Positions 39,870-49,475 of a DNA stretch of 64,000 nucleotides are shown one piece after another. Each line of letters starts with the position of its first letter. Position 1 is the first letter of the stretch. A program made the translations under genes and the position numbers. The notes below the pieces were generated by a model. The model ran no database searches and was not told the origin of the DNA. It saw nothing but the letters and a program-made list of their open reading frames with translations. This stretch comes from Dyella_B sp035690825 (GTDB taxonomy: Bacteria; Pseudomonadota; Gammaproteobacteria; Xanthomonadales; Rhodanobacteraceae). The DNA is taken from NCBI RefSeq assembly GCF_051954575.1, contig NZ_JBQCHP010000013.1:1-64000 (forward strand). Reading direction: 5' to 3'.

Positions 39870-41414
39870 ATGGGGGGAGAACTAGCATCTTTAAGCGGCA
39901 TGCTGCCGGCGCTGTTGACCGAAGCGCGGCGGCGGCGCATGGCGTTGGGCATAGCCTTCGCCGTGATCGCGATCGCGGCCGTGGTGGTGGGCATGTTCTG
40001 GCCGAAGAAATACGAGGCCACCACCACCATCCTGGCGCAGGAAAGCAACATCATCACGCCGCTGATGGAAGGCGCGGCTTCGGCCACGGCCAATGCCAAC
40101 CGGGCCGGGATCGCGCAGAACGTGATTTTCAGTCGCAAGGTGCTCGACCAGATCCTGGAAGCCGGCGGCTGGATGGCGACGCATCCGACGCCGGTGCAGC
40201 GCGATCTCATCATCGAGGGCATCCGCGCGCGCACCAAGGTGCAGATCTCGCACGGCAACCTGATCACCATCAGCTATGCCGATTCCGAACCGCGCCGCGC
40301 ATTCGTGGTGACGCGGGAGTTCGCGCGTCTTTTCATCAGCGAAAGCCTGGCCTCCAAGCAGCGCGAAAGCCGCGACGCCTACGACTTCATCAACAGCCAG
40401 GTGGAAACCTATCGGCGCAAGCTCACCGACGCCGAAGACAAGCTCAAGGCCTATCGCGAATCCAACGTGGACGCGCGGCCCGGCAGCGATGCCGACACCA
40501 ATTCGCGCATCAGCCAGCTGCGCACGCAGATCGAGAACACGCAGCTGGAGTTGACCGAAAAACGCTCGCAGGCGGCCGCATTGCAGGCGCAGCTGTCGGG
40601 CGAATCGGAAGTCAATGCGGTGCACACCACGCAAGGCATCTACGACACCCAGTTGGCCGACTTGCAGGGCCAGCTCGACAAGCTGCTGCTCACCTATACC
40701 GACCAATACCCGGACGTAATCCGCATCCGCCACCAGATGCTGGACCTGCGTCAGCAGATGGCCCAGGCCGATCGGCGCAAGCAGGCGGCGCAGGCGGCCG
40801 GCACGCCGATACCGCTGGACAACGCGGTGCAGATGAACCCGCTGTACCAACAACTGAAGATCCAGCTGGCCGCCGTGGAAGGCGACGCCGCCGCGGCCGA
40901 GGCGCGCATCCATGCCAGCGAAGCGATGCTGGCGGCGGAACTGGATCGCGGCAAGCGCATTTCCAGCTCGGAAAACGTCACCGCCGAGCTGACGCGCGAC
41001 TACGACGTCAACCGCGACGTGTACCAGGATCTGTTGAAGCGCCGCGAGAACGCGCGCGTGTCGATGAATCTCGATTCGGAGCAACGCGGTCTCACGTTCC
41101 TTATCCAGAATCCGGCGGTAGTGCCGCTGGTGCCTTCAGGCCTGCGCTTCATGCATTTCGGCGCGGCCGGCCTGGTGTTGTCGCTCGCCATTCCGTTCGG
41201 CCTGCTGTTCGCGCTGGTGCGTTTCGACCCGCGCGTGCGCTCGGCCGATCAATTGGAGCGCGCGCTCGGTTCCACCGTGCTGGCCACGATTCCGTTCTAC
41301 CCAACCCCGCGTGACCGCCGACGCGACCGGTTGCACAACACGCTGCTGGTCCTGATCGCCGTCGGCGTCGCCGCGTTTTACCTGATTCTGTTCTGGATCC
41401 GGCACAAGGGTTGA
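39870..41414 (+). CDS. Wzz-like chain-length determinant (polysaccharide co-polymerase)
   Basis: A 514-residue inner-membrane protein with TM1 near residues 25-45 (IAFAVIAIAAVVVGMFW), a long periplasmic coiled-coil region rich in Gln, Arg, Lys and Glu (about 150-400), and a C-terminal helix pair (FGAAGLVLSLAIPFGLLFAL and LLVLIAVGVAAFYLILFW). The pattern matches the exosortase-A-system chain-length determinant and controls polymer length. There is no kinase domain attached; the cognate BY-kinase-like protein is the next gene. Start: ATG 39870, preceded by an A/G-rich stretch. Confidence 0.9.
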   Translation: MGGELASLSGMLPALLTEARRRRMALGIAFAVIAIAAVVVGMFWPKKYEATTTILAQESNIITPLMEGAASATANANRAGIAQNVIFSRKVLDQILEAGGWMATHPTPVQRDLIIEGIRARTKVQISHGNLITISYADSEPRRAFVVTREFARLFISESLASKQRESRDAYDFINSQVETYRRKLTDAEDKLKAYRESNVDARPGSDADTNSRISQLRTQIENTQLELTEKRSQAAALQAQLSGESEVNAVHTTQGIYDTQLADLQGQLDKLLLTYTDQYPDVIRIRHQMLDLRQQMAQADRRKQAAQAAGTPIPLDNAVQMNPLYQQLKIQLAAVEGDAAAAEARIHASEAMLAAELDRGKRISSSENVTAELTRDYDVNRDVYQDLLKRRENARVSMNLDSEQRGLTFLIQNPAVVPLVPSGLRFMHFGAAGLVLSLAIPFGLLFALVRFDPRVRSADQLERALGSTVLATIPFYPTPRDRRRDRLHNTLLVLIAVGVAAFYLILFWIRHKG

Positions 41415-41416
41415 GC

Positions 41417-42196
41417 ATGAGCACTCACGACGAAAACCTCTTTACCGAACGGCGCGAGCACAAACCCGCTGCCAGCGTGCGCAACATCGAAGAAACGCCT
41501 TCGACCGGCCATTCGATTGCGCTGATGACCGAAGGCGGCCGCGCGCTGGTGCCCGCGCAACTGGAACAGCGGCGGCTGATCCATCGCGAGGATTCGGTAC
41601 GCCGGCAATCCGATGCGTTTCGCGAAATCCGCACGCGCCTGCTCGAACTGGGCGGCAGCCAGAACTTCATTACGCTGGTGGCCTCGGTCAGTCCGCATTC
41701 GGGCGGCAGCTTCGTGGCGCGCAACCTGGCGGCGGCGTTCGCCTTCGACGAGGCGAAAACCAGCCTGCTGATCGATTGCAACCTGCGCTATCCGAACCAG
41801 CACAAGGCACTGGGCGTAGAGCCGGAACGTGGCGGCCTGATCGAATATCTGGAACACCCGATTCGTGGCATCAAGTCGATCATCTACCAGACCGGCATTC
41901 CGCGCCTGCGCCTGGTGCCGGCGGGCACTTCGCGCGAAAACGGCGGCGAATTCTTCTCTTCGTTCCGCATGCGCGCGATGCTCGATTCGCTGCGCTGCCG
42001 CTATACCGATCGCTATCTGTTCCTGGACGGGCCGGCCATCAACGGTTCGCCGGACGCGCGCATTTTGTCGGACCTGGCCGATTTCGTAGTCGTGGTGGTG
42101 GGCCACGGCCGCGATACGCCGGCCGCCATCAACCAGGCGGTCGCCAATTTCGACACGAACAAGCTGGCAGGGGTGATTTTCAATCAGTCGGCCTAG
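41417..42196 (+). CDS. BY-kinase/CpsD-like protein with broken P-loop
   Basis: A 259-residue member of the MinD/ParA-like tyrosine-kinase (CpsD) family. The body aligns (FREIRTRLLELGG, LLIDCNLRYPNQHKALGV, RLRLVPAGTS, YLFLDGPAINGSPDARILSD). However, where kinases read GKS, this has SPHSGGSFVARNLAAAFA, with the P-loop Lys replaced by Gly; the second Asp of the Walker A' motif is also replaced (IDCN). No Tyr-rich C-terminal tail exists. It is probably unable to bind or hydrolyse ATP normally and may act as a structural partner of the Wzz-like protein upstream (2-bp gap). Confidence 0.85.
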   Translation: MSTHDENLFTERREHKPAASVRNIEETPSTGHSIALMTEGGRALVPAQLEQRRLIHREDSVRRQSDAFREIRTRLLELGGSQNFITLVASVSPHSGGSFVARNLAAAFAFDEAKTSLLIDCNLRYPNQHKALGVEPERGGLIEYLEHPIRGIKSIIYQTGIPRLRLVPAGTSRENGGEFFSSFRMRAMLDSLRCRYTDRYLFLDGPAINGSPDARILSDLADFVVVVVGHGRDTPAAINQAVANFDTNKLAGVIFNQSA

Positions 42197-42256
42197 GACG
42201 AAAGGCGACTGCAATACACGCAATCAACGCGCCCCGTCAGGGGAAGGGAGAGGTAC

Positions 42257-43627
42257 ATGCCGGCATCCGTTACGCTCGCTCGCGCCATGACGCTTGCGCT
42301 TATCGTCGTGCCGGGTGCGGTATGGGCCGCGCAGTTCAATTACTCCATCTTCGGTACGGTCGAACACAGCGACAACATCACGCTGAGCGACAGCAATCCG
42401 GTCAGCCAGAATGTCTTCATTCCAGGTATCAACTTCAGCTACCTGCAGCAAGGCTCCACCTTGCAGGCCAACGTCAACGGCACGCTGCAGTACACCGATT
42501 ATTTCGGCCATCAATTTTCGAACCAGACGCAGACGCAACTGGCCGCGCAGGCCAACTGGACGGTGCTGCCGAAACGGCTGGATTTCACCGTGGAAGATTA
42601 TGCCGGCGTCGAGCCGGTCGACTCACTGGCCAGCAATGCGCCGAACAACCGGCAGCAGACCAATGTGCTGTCGCTGGGCCCGACCTTGCACCTGCAGTTC
42701 GGCAACGTCATGCGCGCGCAGGTGGAACTGCACTATCTCAACAGCTACGCCTCGAAGGTGAAAGATTTCAACTCCAGCCGCGGCATGGCGGCGTTCCGCT
42801 TGTATCGCGATCTCAATCCCACCGACACGCTGTCGCTGAATCTCGAATCGCAACGGGTGAAGTTCGATCACAGCGTGGCAACGACCACGCTCGGCGGCGT
42901 GAATAGCACCATTGCCACGCCCGATTACACGCGCAACGAAGCATACGGCCGCTATACCAGCACGCTGATGCATTTCAATGCCGATCTGCTGCTGGGCTGG
43001 TCCAAGATCGATTTCACGCATGCGCGCAGCGATTCCAAACCCATGGCGCGGATTACCCTGGGCTGGCAGTTCACGCCGCATCACACCTTGTCCGTTACCG
43101 GCGCCTACCAGTTTTCCGATGCCGCGCAGGACATGTTCCTGCAACCGGGGCAGAGCATCGTCAACATCACCAACGAAAATCCGACCGACGTCATCTACAA
43201 CCCCGGCGGCGGCATCAGCACCGGCAACCTGGTGATCGACTCGGAGGTTTATCTAGAGAAAGTCCTGCAGGCCACCTATACCTATCACACCGAACGCTTC
43301 CAGCTGTCGGTCGCGCCGACGTACGACAAGCTTTCGTATCTGGACAGCGCCACCTTCAACCAGTCCACCCGCGGCGGCACGATCAGTGCCGATTACCGCC
43401 TGCACCCGAACACGACGCTGACCGCGTTCGTCAATGCGGAAAAGCTCACCTATACCTCGCTGGAGCGTACCGACAAGACCTATCGCTACGGCCTCGACCT
43501 TGGGCATCAATGGACGCCGCACTGGAGCTGGCACGTTTCCTATATCCGGCAGGTGCGAAACAGCAGCGCGCTCGCGCAGAGCTATCACGAGAACGAAGTG
43601 TTCTTCAGCGTGGTGTTCCGGCGATGA
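42257..43627 (+). CDS. Exopolysaccharide-locus outer-membrane beta-barrel protein
   Basis: A 456-residue protein with signal peptide (AMTLALIVVPGAVWAA). The body is a barrel with aromatic, Asn-rich turns (QFNYSIFGTVEHSDNITLSD at the start) and a C-terminal strand HENEVFFSVVFRR. The position and features match the exosortase-A-associated (TIGR03016-like) outer-membrane protein. GGGAGAGGT precedes ATG 42257. It may form the terminal exit or a scaffold for the Wza-like lipoprotein. The stop overlaps the next gene by 4 bp. Confidence 0.82.
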   Translation: MPASVTLARAMTLALIVVPGAVWAAQFNYSIFGTVEHSDNITLSDSNPVSQNVFIPGINFSYLQQGSTLQANVNGTLQYTDYFGHQFSNQTQTQLAAQANWTVLPKRLDFTVEDYAGVEPVDSLASNAPNNRQQTNVLSLGPTLHLQFGNVMRAQVELHYLNSYASKVKDFNSSRGMAAFRLYRDLNPTDTLSLNLESQRVKFDHSVATTTLGGVNSTIATPDYTRNEAYGRYTSTLMHFNADLLLGWSKIDFTHARSDSKPMARITLGWQFTPHHTLSVTGAYQFSDAAQDMFLQPGQSIVNITNENPTDVIYNPGGGISTGNLVIDSEVYLEKVLQATYTYHTERFQLSVAPTYDKLSYLDSATFNQSTRGGTISADYRLHPNTTLTAFVNAEKLTYTSLERTDKTYRYGLDLGHQWTPHWSWHVSYIRQVRNSSALAQSYHENEVFFSVVFRR

Positions 43628-44406
43628 GTACGCGTGTCGACATGGAAACACCGTTCTACTTCGGGCCGGAGCGAAGCCTGTTCGGGTTGTTCCATGCGAG
43701 CACCACTCCGGCACGCAAGGCCGTGCTGCTGTGCCCGCCGCTGGGGCAGGACCAGATCCGTTGCCATCGCCTGTACCGGCAATTGGCGCAGGCGCTGGCG
43801 GCCGAAGGCATTGCCGTATTGCGCTTCGACTACTACGGCAGCGGCGATTCGGCCGGCGCCAGCGCGGACATGGACTGGCACCGTTGCCTGGCCGATACCG
43901 CTGCCGCCGCCGATGAATTGCGCGCGCGCAGTGGCGCCTATCGCGTGCTGGCATTTGGCGCGCGGCTGGGTGGCAGCATTGCGCTGGCCTCCGTCGTACC
44001 GGCGCGCCTTGGCGGCATCGTGGCGTGGGATCCCGTGCTCGATGGCCGTGCCTATGTGGCGCAGCTCGACGCGTTGCAGTCGGCGCTGCGCCTGGACGCG
44101 CAGCGTTTCATGATGCCGCGCAAAGCCGACGAGGTCGCTGCGCAATGGCTGGGATTTGCGATCGGCGCATCTTTTCGCCAGCAGATCGCGAGCTTGCAGA
44201 TTGATCGCCCGACCGTACCGACACTGCTGCTGGATTCGCTTTCGCTCGCCGCGCCGCATCCCTGGGGCAGTTTTGTCACCGACGCCACCGCGGTCAGATG
44301 CATGCAGCCGGCCACGCCCTGGGACGATCTGCGCCGGCTGGAGGTGGCGATTCTCTCGCACCCGTTGATCCAGGCCGTTACGCAACACGTAAGGGAGGCA
44401 GCGTGA
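43624..44406 (+). CDS. Alpha/beta hydrolase-like protein, elbow Ser replaced (exosortase hydrolase-2-like)
   Basis: A 260-residue alpha/beta-fold protein in the exopolysaccharide operon. The opening CPPLGQDQIRCHRLYRQLAQ and VLRFDYYGSGDSAG are familiar, but the nucleophile elbow reads LAFGARLGGSIAL, with Arg where Ser should be (G-A-R-L-G). This resembles the exosortase-A-associated hydrolase 2 proteins, as I recall, which keep the fold without the canonical Ser. Role unknown; it may be a non-catalytic partner. Its stop and the next ATG share bases (TGATG). Confidence 0.78.
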   Translation: MSTRVDMETPFYFGPERSLFGLFHASTTPARKAVLLCPPLGQDQIRCHRLYRQLAQALAAEGIAVLRFDYYGSGDSAGASADMDWHRCLADTAAAADELRARSGAYRVLAFGARLGGSIALASVVPARLGGIVAWDPVLDGRAYVAQLDALQSALRLDAQRFMMPRKADEVAAQWLGFAIGASFRQQIASLQIDRPTVPTLLLDSLSLAAPHPWGSFVTDATAVRCMQPATPWDDLRRLEVAILSHPLIQAVTQHVREAA

Positions 44407-45233
44407 TGCAGGAGCAGGCTTTCCGTTTCGGACGCGCGCGCCACCTGGTCGGTATCGCGGGCTTGCCGCCGTCTACTGCGCCGGAAACGGTGGGTGTGAT
44501 CGTGCTTAATGCGGGGCTGGTGCATCGCATCGGCCCGTTCCGCTTGCACGTGGAGATGACCCGGCGCTTGAACGCCCACGGCTATCCGACATTGCGTTTC
44601 GACCTTTCCACCATCGGCGACAGCGCCGCCAGCGGTGAATCGCAGACGCGCAACCAACAGATCTGTGCGGACGTGGGTGATGCGATGAACCTGCTCGGCG
44701 AACAGGCCGCGTGCAAGCGTTTCGTGTTGGTCGGCCTGTGCTCCGGCTCGCAGAGCGCGCATATGGTGGCCTGCAGCGATCCCAAGGTGGCCGGCGCGGT
44801 GTTTCTCGACGGCTATGCGTATCGCACGCTCGGTTATCACCTGCGTTATTACCTGCCTCGCTTGCTGGATATCAAGCGCTGGCGGCGCCTGCTTTCGCGC
44901 CAGCCGAAGGCGCCGGCGGCGAACAGCGACGAACCGGCCTTTACCGTGGCGCCCTTGCCGCAGGCGACGGTGCGCGCCGACCTGGCCGGCATGCTCGAGC
45001 GCGGCCTCAAGCTGTGCCTGATCTATAGCGGTGGCATCAGTCGCTATTTCAACCACACGCGTCAGTTCCGCGAATGTTTCGGCCGCATCGTCGGCCACCC
45101 GAACGTGTTTACTCGTTTCATGAAGGAAGCCGACCACACCTACATCCTCACCGGTGACCGCAACCGGTTGCTGGAGAACGTGGAGCGCTGGCTTTCAACG
45201 AATTTTCCCGTCACAGCGGATGGATCCTCATGA
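44406..45233 (+). CDS. Alpha/beta hydrolase-like protein, Cys in the elbow (exosortase hydrolase-1-like)
   Basis: A 275-residue alpha/beta-fold protein. The elbow reads VGLCSGSQSAHM, placing Cys (or the following Ser) at the nucleophile position (G-L-C-S-G). Other landmarks: IVLNAGLVHRIGPFRLHVEM, LRFDLSTIGDSAASGE, and ADHTYILTGDRNRLLENVER near the end with the likely catalytic His. It matches the exosortase-A-associated hydrolase 1 group by memory. AGGGAGG precedes ATG 44406. It overlaps galE by 4 bp. Confidence 0.8.
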   Translation: MQEQAFRFGRARHLVGIAGLPPSTAPETVGVIVLNAGLVHRIGPFRLHVEMTRRLNAHGYPTLRFDLSTIGDSAASGESQTRNQQICADVGDAMNLLGEQAACKRFVLVGLCSGSQSAHMVACSDPKVAGAVFLDGYAYRTLGYHLRYYLPRLLDIKRWRRLLSRQPKAPAANSDEPAFTVAPLPQATVRADLAGMLERGLKLCLIYSGGISRYFNHTRQFRECFGRIVGHPNVFTRFMKEADHTYILTGDRNRLLENVERWLSTNFPVTADGSS

Positions 45234-46234
45234 ACACAGTGCTCGTTACCGGCGGCGCCGGCTACATCGGCAGTCATGTCGCCCAGCAATTGGTCGCGCG
45301 GGGCGAGCGCGTGGTCGTCATCGACAACCTCAGCACCGGCTTTCGCGAAGCCGTGTGCGGGGCCGAGCTGGTGATCGGCAACGTCGGCGATCCGGGCCTG
45401 GTAAGCCATGTGATGGCCGCGCACCGGTTCGACGCGGTGATGCATTTTGCGGCGCATACCGTGGTGCCCGAGTCGGTATGCGATCCACTGAAGTATTACG
45501 GCAACAACACCTGCAACACGCGCAACCTTTTGGCGTGCTGTGCGGACGCGGGCGTGGACAAGTTCATCTTCTCGTCCACGGCGGCGGTCTACGGCGAAAC
45601 GGACAACGGCATCGCCGACGAGGACACGCCGACCCGGCCGATCAACCCGTACGGCACCTCCAAGCTGATGTCCGAAACCATGCTGCGCGACCACAGCGCC
45701 GCCGGTGCGATGCGGCACGTGATTCTGCGCTACTTCAATGTGGCCGGCTGCGATCCGCATGGACGCATCGGACATTCCACGCCGAACGCGACCTTGCTGA
45801 TCAAGGTGTGCTGCGAGCATGCCGTGGGCCTGCGCGAAAGCCTGTCGATTTTCGGCACCGACTACGACACACCCGATGGCACCGGCATTCGCGACTATAT
45901 TCATGTCGACGACCTGGCCGCGGCGCACCTGTGCGCGCTCGATCATCTTCGCGATGGCGGTCATTCTCTGACGCTCAACTGCGGCTACGGCCACGGCTAC
46001 AGCGTGCGCGAGGTGATCGATGCGGTGGCCAGGGTCGGGGGCAAGGCGCTCAACGTGGTCGAACTGCCGCGCCGTCCCGGCGACATACCCATGCTGATCG
46101 CTCGCAGCGACCGGCTCAAGCGCGTGCTGGACTGGCGGCCGCATTACGACGACCTGGATTTCATCGTCGACACTGCGTTGCGCTGGGAGCGGCAGCTCCT
46201 GTACCGGCGCGTTCCGCTGTCGTCGGTGGCTTGA
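45230..46234 (+). CDS. galE: UDP-glucose 4-epimerase
   Basis: A 334-residue NAD-dependent extended SDR. The cofactor motif is VTGGAGYIGSHVAQQL, the catalytic Ser in FSSTAAVYGETDNG, and Tyr-x3-Lys in NPYGTSKLMSE; RDYIHVDDLAAAH and RRPGDIPMLIARSDR are GalE-specific landmarks. It interconverts UDP-glucose and UDP-galactose, supplying a sugar donor for the exopolysaccharide. It begins at an ATGA overlap with the hydrolase gene. Confidence 0.95.
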   Translation: MNTVLVTGGAGYIGSHVAQQLVARGERVVVIDNLSTGFREAVCGAELVIGNVGDPGLVSHVMAAHRFDAVMHFAAHTVVPESVCDPLKYYGNNTCNTRNLLACCADAGVDKFIFSSTAAVYGETDNGIADEDTPTRPINPYGTSKLMSETMLRDHSAAGAMRHVILRYFNVAGCDPHGRIGHSTPNATLLIKVCCEHAVGLRESLSIFGTDYDTPDGTGIRDYIHVDDLAAAHLCALDHLRDGGHSLTLNCGYGHGYSVREVIDAVARVGGKALNVVELPRRPGDIPMLIARSDRLKRVLDWRPHYDDLDFIVDTALRWERQLLYRRVPLSSVA

Positions 46235-46237
46235 GTG

Positions 46238-47914
46238 ATGGCAAGGCGATCGATGCTGATGGCGTGGTTTGCGACGGTCATGTTGCTGATCGGTACCAAT
46301 CCGGCATATGCCGGTGGACATCCTGCGGCTAGCCGCGCGGCATCGGCGGACGTCGTACCGGAGCAGCGCATCGTCGCGCATCGCAACGCCGGCAAGGATG
46401 CTGATGTGCCGGTGTCGGTCGGTATTCCGTTTCCTCCCGGTGTGCTGCGCGATCCGCGCCTGCTGCGCATTCTTGACGAGAAAGGCGAGGAAGTGCCGGC
46501 CGCCGTCCGTACCACCTTGCTGTGGTACGCCAAGGACGGCAGCGTGCGCGCGGTGCGTGCGCAATTCCATGCGCATCTCGATGGTGATACGCAGACGTTC
46601 TATTTCGCCTTCGGCAAGCCGCGCCAGCGGGATCTGCCTGGATGGTCGTACGCGAGCGGCCTGGTGCCCGATGTGCAGGGCATGAAAGTGGCTGCCGCGT
46701 TGGCGACGCTGAGTCCCGCCTGGCTGTGTCAATCACGGGTCGCCGGCCCGCAGGTTCCGGCGTCACCCAACGAACCTTATGCCAACTACGTCGCCACGCA
46801 GTTTCAATGGGCGCGGCCGCTGCCAGTCGACGATTCCACGGCATGGCTGTTCGATCGACCCTCCACGCTGTTCAAGGCGTACGTCCGCACCGGACGCTTC
46901 GATTACCTGCAGGCGGCCGACCTCAGTTACCACTTCTATATGAAGCACATCCGCCGCGATGGCCTGGCGATGAGCCCGTTTTGCGCCGGCGGATGGACCT
47001 ACAACGACAAACCCTGCGACGTGAAATACGTCTACGTTGAGCCGATCTTGCTGGCGCTGGCACTGACCGGCGACGACAGCGAGCACGACCTGCAAACGGT
47101 CGACAAGATGATGACGCTATGGGAGAACGGCGGCTGGGGCAATCGCCCGGGGCCGTATACCAGCCCGTCGCAGCATTTCACCGAACGCATGACCGGGCTG
47201 GGTTTGCTGGAAACCGTCAGCGCCTACGAATTGACCGGCGATCGCCGTTATCTCCTGCGCATCGACGACCGCATCGGCTGGTTGTACGAGCATCAGCGCA
47301 ACAATCCCGATGGCCTGGGTAACGACGGTTCCTGGCGCAACAGCTGGCGCCTGCACGAAGACGATTCCTGGGATCCGTCGAAGGACGTGCGCGGCAATTC
47401 GCCATGGATGTCGGAAAACATTGTCGACGGCCTGTGGCATGCCTGGCTGGTGACTGGCGATGCGCGCATTCCCAGCATGATCACCGCGTTTGGCCGCTAC
47501 CTGGAGCAATACGGCTGGATCAAGCCGGACTTGCTACATTACGAACATGATTGGCGCAATCCCTGTTCCGGCCCGGATGGCCAGATTGCGTGGTACTGGT
47601 CGTCTTCGCACGCCGATGTAAAGGCGCTTTCGCATATCGAAGACTCGGACGGCTGGTACAGTGATGCGCACACGGTCGAACTCGCCTTGCCGGTGGCTGC
47701 GGCCTATTACTTCGAACAGGATCCAAAACAGAGCGCCGCGTTGAAGCATCGGCTTGATGCGCTGCAGTCTTCCTACAACGTCGAATGCGCGAAATCGGCC
47801 GATCCGCTGCGACGCTTCAACTGGAACAACCGCGGCACTGGCGTCGTGGCGTGGCTGATCCGCCAGCCGCCCGGCAGTGGCGCAGCGGTGTCGAGCGGGA
47901 GCGCAAGGCCATGA
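46238..47914 (+). CDS. Secreted unknown protein of the exopolysaccharide locus, possible helical-toroid polysaccharide enzyme
   Basis: A 558-residue protein with signal peptide (LMAWFATVMLLIGTNPAYAG). The first about 140 residues look beta-rich (DADVPVSVGIPFPPGVLRDP, FYFAFGKP). The rest is helical with repeated Trp/Tyr/Asp pairs (GGWTYNDKPCDVKYVYVEPI, LGLLETVSAYELTGDRRYLL, SENIVDGLWHAWLVTGDARI), as in alpha/alpha-toroid hydrolases and lyases. No named family was recognised and catalytic residues cannot be assigned. It lies between galE and the flippase, so trimming or modifying the polymer is inference. The start is ATG 46238. Confidence 0.65.
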   Translation: MARRSMLMAWFATVMLLIGTNPAYAGGHPAASRAASADVVPEQRIVAHRNAGKDADVPVSVGIPFPPGVLRDPRLLRILDEKGEEVPAAVRTTLLWYAKDGSVRAVRAQFHAHLDGDTQTFYFAFGKPRQRDLPGWSYASGLVPDVQGMKVAAALATLSPAWLCQSRVAGPQVPASPNEPYANYVATQFQWARPLPVDDSTAWLFDRPSTLFKAYVRTGRFDYLQAADLSYHFYMKHIRRDGLAMSPFCAGGWTYNDKPCDVKYVYVEPILLALALTGDDSEHDLQTVDKMMTLWENGGWGNRPGPYTSPSQHFTERMTGLGLLETVSAYELTGDRRYLLRIDDRIGWLYEHQRNNPDGLGNDGSWRNSWRLHEDDSWDPSKDVRGNSPWMSENIVDGLWHAWLVTGDARIPSMITAFGRYLEQYGWIKPDLLHYEHDWRNPCSGPDGQIAWYWSSSHADVKALSHIEDSDGWYSDAHTVELALPVAAAYYFEQDPKQSAALKHRLDALQSSYNVECAKSADPLRRFNWNNRGTGVVAWLIRQPPGSGAAVSSGSARP

Positions 47915-49458
47915 AGCAACGCATGGCGGTCTTGCGCAGCGTCACCCTGGTCTCGGTCGCCACGTACGTCGAGTATGCGTTGGGGCTGGTGGTCAGCATC
48001 TGGATCGCGCGCACGCTGGGTCCGGCGGATTTTGGCCGTTACGCGTTCACCGTATGGCTGTGCAGCTGGTTGATGACTTGCAGCAATCATGCGTTGACCA
48101 CTTCGTCGACCAAGTTCATCGCCGAGGCGGACGGGGCAGGGCGGCCGGATCTGGCGTCGCATATCGCGCATCGGTTGAGCCGCTATCAGAATATGAGTTC
48201 GCTGATCGTGATGCTGCTGTTCGTTGCCGCGATCGTGGTGATCCGCCCGGTGGAATGGCGGCAATCGCTATGGCCAATCACCGCCCTGGTCATCGTCGCC
48301 GTGGTATCCAAGGCGAACTACGCCATGTTGGTGGCGATCGAGAAAGGCCAGGAAAGCTTCGAGCCGGTATCGATCGCGACCGTGCTGGCCGGTGCCATCA
48401 ACGTCGGGTTGATCACCGCGGCCACCGTGGCGCATGCCGATATGGTGGCGTTCTTCGCGCTGTTCGCGGTGGCGTGCCTGATGCTGAACCTGATTAACCG
48501 CTTTGCCTTCCATCGTTACTGTCGGCCGTTTTCCGCAGGCCCTATTCCGGACGACCTCGGCAAACGTCTTTCGCGACATCTGCGTTTGACGGCGGTGCTG
48601 GTACTGCTGATCTCGCTGCGCTCGAGCACGATCGAAGTATTCCTGCTCAACACCTACGCAAACTCGACCGCGGTCGGCTTCTTCGCCATCGCCTCCACCC
48701 TTACGCGTGGCGCGGTCGAACTGCTGTCGGTCGGCCTGACCACCACCTTGTTGCCGTACATGGCCAAGTCGTTCGGCAAGAACGGCACCGGCCAGGCCGC
48801 GCGCCTGCTGACCGAAGCGTCGCGTTTCTACTGGGCTACGGGGCTGGTGATCGCGGGCGTCGGCCTGGTCACCACGCCCGAGATCGTCACCCTTATGTAC
48901 GGCAACCGTTACGTCGGCGCGATCCCGGCGATCGAAGCGATGCTGGTGCTGGCCGGATTGCTGCTGGTCAGCAACAGCATCGGCGCCTTCCAGATCGTGG
49001 TCGATCGCCAGGACGATCGCGTGCGTATCTCTACGCTCGCCTTGATCGTCAACATCGTCTTCGGCGTCGCGCTGGTGCCGTTCTTCGGCCTGGCCGGCGC
49101 GATGGTCACCTACGCAGGCACCCGCTTCGCCGAGCTAGGCCTGGCCATTTTCTACTTGCGCAAGACCACCCGCGGCAGCCTGCCACTGGCGCCAATGGCG
49201 CGCTTGTTCGCCGCCGCCGCGGTGGCTACGGCGTTGGCCTGGCTGAGCGTAGTCGTGATCCCCAGCCGCTTCGGTTTTATCGCTGGCGGCCTCGTGTTCG
49301 TGGGTATTTTCATCCCCGCCAGTTTCCTGGTGCGCTACTGGAACGAGGAAGATTTCCAACTGATGGCGGCGATCACCAACCGCCTTGGTCCGCCCGGACG
49401 CACGCTGATGCGCGGCTTGAACAGCCTGCATGGCGCCGCCGCCAAGGCGTCTTCCTGA
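47911..49458 (+). CDS. Wzx-like polysaccharide flippase (oligosaccharide transporter)
   Basis: A 515-residue integral membrane protein with about 12-14 helices, of the MATE/PST flippase group. It starts RSVTLVSVATYVEYALGLVV, with ARTLGPADFGRYAFTVWLC as the characteristic second-helix motif, and GFFAIASTLTRGAVELLSVG later. It moves lipid-linked repeat units across the inner membrane. It begins at an ATGA overlap with the upstream gene. A polysaccharide ligase/polymerase-like partner lies at 58030-59295 on the other arm. Confidence 0.9.
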   Translation: MKQRMAVLRSVTLVSVATYVEYALGLVVSIWIARTLGPADFGRYAFTVWLCSWLMTCSNHALTTSSTKFIAEADGAGRPDLASHIAHRLSRYQNMSSLIVMLLFVAAIVVIRPVEWRQSLWPITALVIVAVVSKANYAMLVAIEKGQESFEPVSIATVLAGAINVGLITAATVAHADMVAFFALFAVACLMLNLINRFAFHRYCRPFSAGPIPDDLGKRLSRHLRLTAVLVLLISLRSSTIEVFLLNTYANSTAVGFFAIASTLTRGAVELLSVGLTTTLLPYMAKSFGKNGTGQAARLLTEASRFYWATGLVIAGVGLVTTPEIVTLMYGNRYVGAIPAIEAMLVLAGLLLVSNSIGAFQIVVDRQDDRVRISTLALIVNIVFGVALVPFFGLAGAMVTYAGTRFAELGLAIFYLRKTTRGSLPLAPMARLFAAAAVATALAWLSVVVIPSRFGFIAGGLVFVGIFIPASFLVRYWNEEDFQLMAAITNRLGPPGRTLMRGLNSLHGAAAKASS

Positions 49459-49475
49459 GCGCGCGGAGTCCTGTC

